Assembly (NCBI GenBank): GCA_044508215.1 | Contig: JBIQID010000067.1 | Coordinates: forward strand, 1-15,776 | Direction of reading: 5' to 3' | Origin: JAEZFI01 sp044508215 | GTDB lineage: Bacteria > Actinomycetota > Acidimicrobiia > Acidimicrobiales > Microtrichaceae | DNA: 15,776 bases | Part shown: positions 13,400-15,776 of the stretch, one piece after another | Layout: every line of letters begins with the position of its first letter | How positions within the stretch are numbered: the first letter of the stretch is position 1 | The notes under the pieces: generated by a model | Database searches by the model: none | The model's input: only the letters and a program-made list of their open reading frames with translations | What the model was told of the DNA's origin: nothing | Program-made: the position numbers and the translations under genes

Positions 13400-15052
13400 T
13401 CACATCAGTGCGACCGTCACCACGCCGGTGATCACGGCCACGACCGCAGCCCACGGAAGGGTCTTCCGGAGGATCTCGCCCTCGCTCCCGGAGACCCCTG
13501 CCGTGGTGGTCCCGAGGATGATGTTCGTGGGCGCGATCACGTTGCCCACGGCACCGCCCGTGTTCTGCGCCGCGATCACCGTGGCCTGGGAGATCCCGTG
13601 CTCGGCGGCGATGGTGGTGTGGACGGGCGAGAACAGCACGTTCGACGAGGTGCTGCTGTTCGTCACCAGCGCTCCGATGATGCCGATGACGTTGGCGAGG
13701 AACGCGTAGACCACCGGCGGCGCCACCTCGGCGATCCCGAGGGCCAGCACCTCGGTCTGCCCGGAGTGGCGCATGAGCGCGGCCAGCACCAGGAAGGTGA
13801 CCACCGCCGAACCGGCCGGCAGGAAGTCCGACGCCGTGGTCGACCAGATGGGTGGCGGGTCAGACCGTTGCTTCCACTCGGTGAAGTAGCCCCGCATCCG
13901 GTACACGGGCGCGGCGACCAGTGCGGCGAACAGGAGGAACCCGCCCGCGTGGGTGAACAGCGAGAGCGGTTCGTAGGGCTCGCCCGCTTCGCTCACCACG
14001 TCGTAGCCGGTGCTCACCTCAGGGAACGACGGGCCGAAGCTGACGCCACCGAGGAACGATTCGATCGGCTCGATCAGCAGGACCAACACCGAGACGACGG
14101 CCAGGATGAGGTAGGGGAACAGCGCCCAGCCGAGGCCCATCGTCGGCTCGGGCTCGTCCTCTACCGACTCGGATCCGTCCTCGGCGTCCTCCTCCATGGC
14201 GGGCAGCTCGTCCATCGGAGCCGGCTCCCGGTACCGCTCCCACCTCGACAGCGGGTAGAGCGCCACGAGTGCCAGCGTGGCGGCGACGAACGCCGACAGC
14301 TCCGGGCTGACCAGGACGAACAACGCCTGCCCTGCACTGAGGATCACGCTCAGGATGAGGATCATCGGCAGCGCGTGGACGACCGCTGGCTTCCGCCCGA
14401 CCATCCACGCGATCGCCACCCCGGCTGCAGTGATCGGGATCACGAGGAGCAACGTGGTGAGGAGCGCGGTGGTCCTGGGATCCTCCACCTCGGTGACCTG
14501 GAGCGTCGCCAACCATCCGACACCCAACGTGCCGAAGAACTTGGCCCAGGCGTGGCCGATGAGAGGGATCACCACGGCGTACACCGGGCGCACCCGCAGA
14601 GCCACGAGGATCGGCGCCGTGATCGCGATCGGGGCGCCGAAGCCCGCGATCCCCTGGAGGAACGAGGCGAACACCCAGCCGAAGGCGAGCACCAGGAAGA
14701 CCTGGTTCCTGCTCTGCTTCTGCACTCCCGTGCGCAACGAGTGGAACGCGCCGGCCGCGGTCCCCACGCGGTAGAGCAGCAGCGCCGCGAAGATCACCAG
14801 CAGGATGGGCACCGCGTCCCACACCCCCTTCGCCGCACCGACCACCAGCGTCCGCCACGGGGTCTCGAACCACACCACCGCCACGATCGCTGCGATGACG
14901 GCCCCGACCGGGCCGGCCTCGGTCGCACCCCACTTCAGGACCGCGAGCAGCAGCACCAGCACGAGGATCGGCAGCAGCGCGAGGATCCACCGCACGAAGT
15001 CGACCGGGAGGTCGTTGCTGCCGGCCGCTTGGGCCAGGAACAGCGTCGTCAC
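13400..15052 (-). CDS. lctP: LctP-type L-lactate permease (lactate/glycolate family)
   Basis: A 550-residue polytopic membrane transporter of the lactate permease family, which imports L-lactate, glycolate or related 2-hydroxy acids with protons. Family hallmarks are QGIAGFGAP (133-141), NSSTSSNVLF (465-474) and QNTGGAVGN-IAPTN (496-510), along with a dozen or so hydrophobic segments. GTG 15052 is chosen because AAGGAG lies 4 nt upstream. An unusual acidic segment of about 25 residues (280-304, twelve D/E and no K/R) interrupts the protein between membrane helices near the middle, presumably in a cytosolic loop. The gene leads an apparent operon with the small two-TM protein and the gamma-glutamyltransferase. 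No lactate dehydrogenase gene (lldD or lutABC type) is in the window, so the transported acid may not be lactate. Confidence 0.92.
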   Translation of the reverse strand: MTTLFLAQAAGSNDLPVDFVRWILALLPILVLVLLLAVLKWGATEAGPVGAVIAAIVAVVWFETPWRTLVVGAAKGVWDAVPILLVIFAALLLYRVGTAAGAFHSLRTGVQKQSRNQVFLVLAFGWVFASFLQGIAGFGAPIAITAPILVALRVRPVYAVVIPLIGHAWAKFFGTLGVGWLATLQVTEVEDPRTTALLTTLLLVIPITAAGVAIAWMVGRKPAVVHALPMILILSVILSAGQALFVLVSPELSAFVAATLALVALYPLSRWERYREPAPMDELPAMEEDAEDGSESVEDEPEPTMGLGWALFPYLILAVVSVLVLLIEPIESFLGGVSFGPSFPEVSTGYDVVSEAGEPYEPLSLFTHAGGFLLFAALVAAPVYRMRGYFTEWKQRSDPPPIWSTTASDFLPAGSAVVTFLVLAALMRHSGQTEVLALGIAEVAPPVVYAFLANVIGIIGALVTNSSTSSNVLFSPVHTTIAAEHGISQATVIAAQNTGGAVGNVIAPTNIILGTTTAGVSGSEGEILRKTLPWAAVVAVITGVVTVALM

Positions 15053-15065
15053 ACAACTCCTTCCG
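15050..15065 (-). promoter_or_regulatory. Ribosome-binding site that fixes the lactate permease start
   Basis: On the minus strand GCGGAAGGAGTTGT precedes the GTG at 15052. The GAAGGAG core with 4-nt spacing is one of the few strong Shine-Dalgarno sequences in the window and supports this start over an upstream in-frame one at 15109. Confidence 0.7.
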
Positions 15066-15172
15066 CCTTGCCGGACGCGACTCGAGCCAGGCGCGACGCG
15101 GCCGATCACGAGTGCGGAAGTCGTCGACTACCCGGCCGCGGGCAGGCTGAGAACGCTCGGTCAGGCGGCTGT

Positions 15173-15196
15173 GCCCGCGATTCTCCCGTCGCGGGC
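15173..15196 (-). terminator. Stem-loop just after the amidohydrolase stop
   Basis: GCCCGCGA-TTCTCCCG-TCGCGGGC is a perfect 8-bp inverted repeat with an 8-nt loop, starting 2 nt past the amidohydrolase stop and 121 nt before the permease start. No T-run follows on the minus strand, so it is at best a weak or high-GC-type terminator. It may also partly separate or stabilise the two transcripts. Confidence 0.45.
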
Positions 15197-15198
15197 GA

Positions 15199-15776
15199 TC
15201 AGGCGCTGCGGAGCACCCTGCCGGTGAGGGCTCCCGTGTGCTCACCGTGCTCGAGCGCCACGGCTCCGTTCACCACGGTGGCCACGTAGCCGTCGGCCCG
15301 CTGCACGAAGCGTGCCGCCCCGTGGGGGAAGTCGCGCTGGATGTGCGGCAGCCCGAGGGTGAGGCGGTCGAGGTCGATCAGGTTGACGTCGGCGAAGCAC
15401 CCCGCCTCGAGGCGCCCTCGCCCGTCGAGCCCGAACAGCTCGGCCCCGTCCGCCGTCAGCCGCTGGATCGCCCGCTCGAGCGGGACGTGGCCGCGCTCGC
15501 GCACCCAGTACGTGAGGAACCAGGTGGGCTGGCTGGCGTCGAGGATCTGCCCGACGTGCGCGCCGCCGTCGGCCAGACCGAGGACCACCGTGTCGTCGGC
15601 CAGCATCTCCCCGACCGCAGCGAGGTCCTGGTTGAGGATCGGCCAGTAGACGACCGCGGCGCCGTCGGAGCGGATCAGCGCGTCGAGGTAGGCCTCCGCC
15701 GCCGTCACGCCTGCCGCCGCGGCCACCGCGGGCAGCTCGGTCGCCGGATCGCAGTCGAACCGTGCGGTCGACGAGT
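15199..15776 (-). CDS. N-acyl-D-amino-acid deacylase-like amidohydrolase (C-terminal part, enters from the right edge)
   Basis: The last 191 or so residues of a metal-dependent amidohydrolase of the D-aminoacylase/dihydroorotase type, which removes acyl groups from D-amino acids. The frame is open to the window edge. The segment LADGGAHVGQI contains the conserved metal- or water-activating aspartate and neighbouring histidine. It is followed by LERAIQRLTADGAELFGLDGRGRLEAG-FADVNLIDLD, the typical end of the TIM barrel and the closing beta-sandwich. It then has PHGAARFVQRADGYVATVVNGAVALE and the terminal TGALTGRVLRS seen in this family. The N-terminal metal-binding H-x-H is outside the window. 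It lies upstream of the permease with a 146-bp gap containing a hairpin, so co-transcription is possible but not assured. Confidence 0.88.
   Translation of the reverse strand, partial: SSTARFDCDPATELPAVAAAAGVTAAEAYLDALIRSDGAAVVYWPILNQDLAAVGEMLADDTVVLGLADGGAHVGQILDASQPTWFLTYWVRERGHVPLERAIQRLTADGAELFGLDGRGRLEAGCFADVNLIDLDRLTLGLPHIQRDFPHGAARFVQRADGYVATVVNGAVALEHGEHTGALTGRVLRSA

Noticed and set aside
12950..15289. A 779-codon plus-strand open frame across the permease, small protein and gamma-glutamyltransferase genes
   Set aside because: It is antisense to three well-supported genes, and its translation is a low-complexity His/Arg/Asp/Glu mixture typical of GC-rich shadow frames.
1..15776. CRISPR arrays, tRNA or rRNA genes, insertion sequences, attachment sites
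   Set aside because: None seen by reading: no regularly spaced repeats, no recognisable cloverleaf or rRNA cores, no transposase or integrase frames. A covariance-model scan was not possible.

Overview
The window is very GC-rich double-stranded DNA, with almost every codon ending in G or C, many GTG starts, and 4-nt ATGA/GTGA gene overlaps. Together with actinobacterial-looking families (a wHTH-fused ASCH-like protein, an HTH_42 protein and apparently leaderless promoters), this points to an Actinomycetota chromosome, possibly Acidimicrobiia. The lineage is inferred from style, not from a marker gene. A run of exactly 100 N (10147-10246) shows this is a scaffolded draft or metagenome assembly. 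No rRNA, tRNA, CRISPR, IS element or phage gene was seen.

Left block (1-6131, minus strand): one tightly packed six-gene operon. In transcription order it is an RHH antitoxin (6104), a Doc/Fic toxin (5904), a NurA-like nuclease (5515), a HerA/DUF87-like translocase ATPase (4448), an SbcD/Mre11 nuclease (2445) and an SbcC/Rad50 ATPase (1075, running off the window). All five junctions are 4-nt stop/start overlaps. A 19-bp near-perfect palindrome (6113-6131) overlaps a predicted promoter directly before the antitoxin start, as expected for a toxin-antitoxin operator. The layout puts a complete DNA-end-resection machine, known as a gene set mainly from archaea, under a toxin-antitoxin promoter. 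This is the most interesting system in the window.

Middle block (6132-11523): individually transcribed housekeeping or accessory genes. These are an alpha/beta hydrolase (+), a nitroreductase-family flavoprotein (-), an ASCH-like/winged-helix protein (+), an NADPH-dependent FMN reductase (-), a multi-pass membrane protein of unknown function cut by the assembly gap (+), and an HTH_42 (AlkZ/YcaQ superfamily) protein (+) that lacks the usual catalytic Q-x-Q/D motif. Two convergent pairs overlap tail to tail by a few bases.

Right block (11517-15776, minus strand): an LctP-type lactate permease, a 64-residue two-TM protein and a gamma-glutamyltransferase-family enzyme in one apparent operon. It lies downstream of the C-terminal part of an N-acyl-D-amino-acid deacylase-like amidohydrolase that enters from the right edge. 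This suggests uptake and breakdown of small organic acids or acyl/gamma-glutamyl amino compounds, but the substrate cannot be read from sequence.
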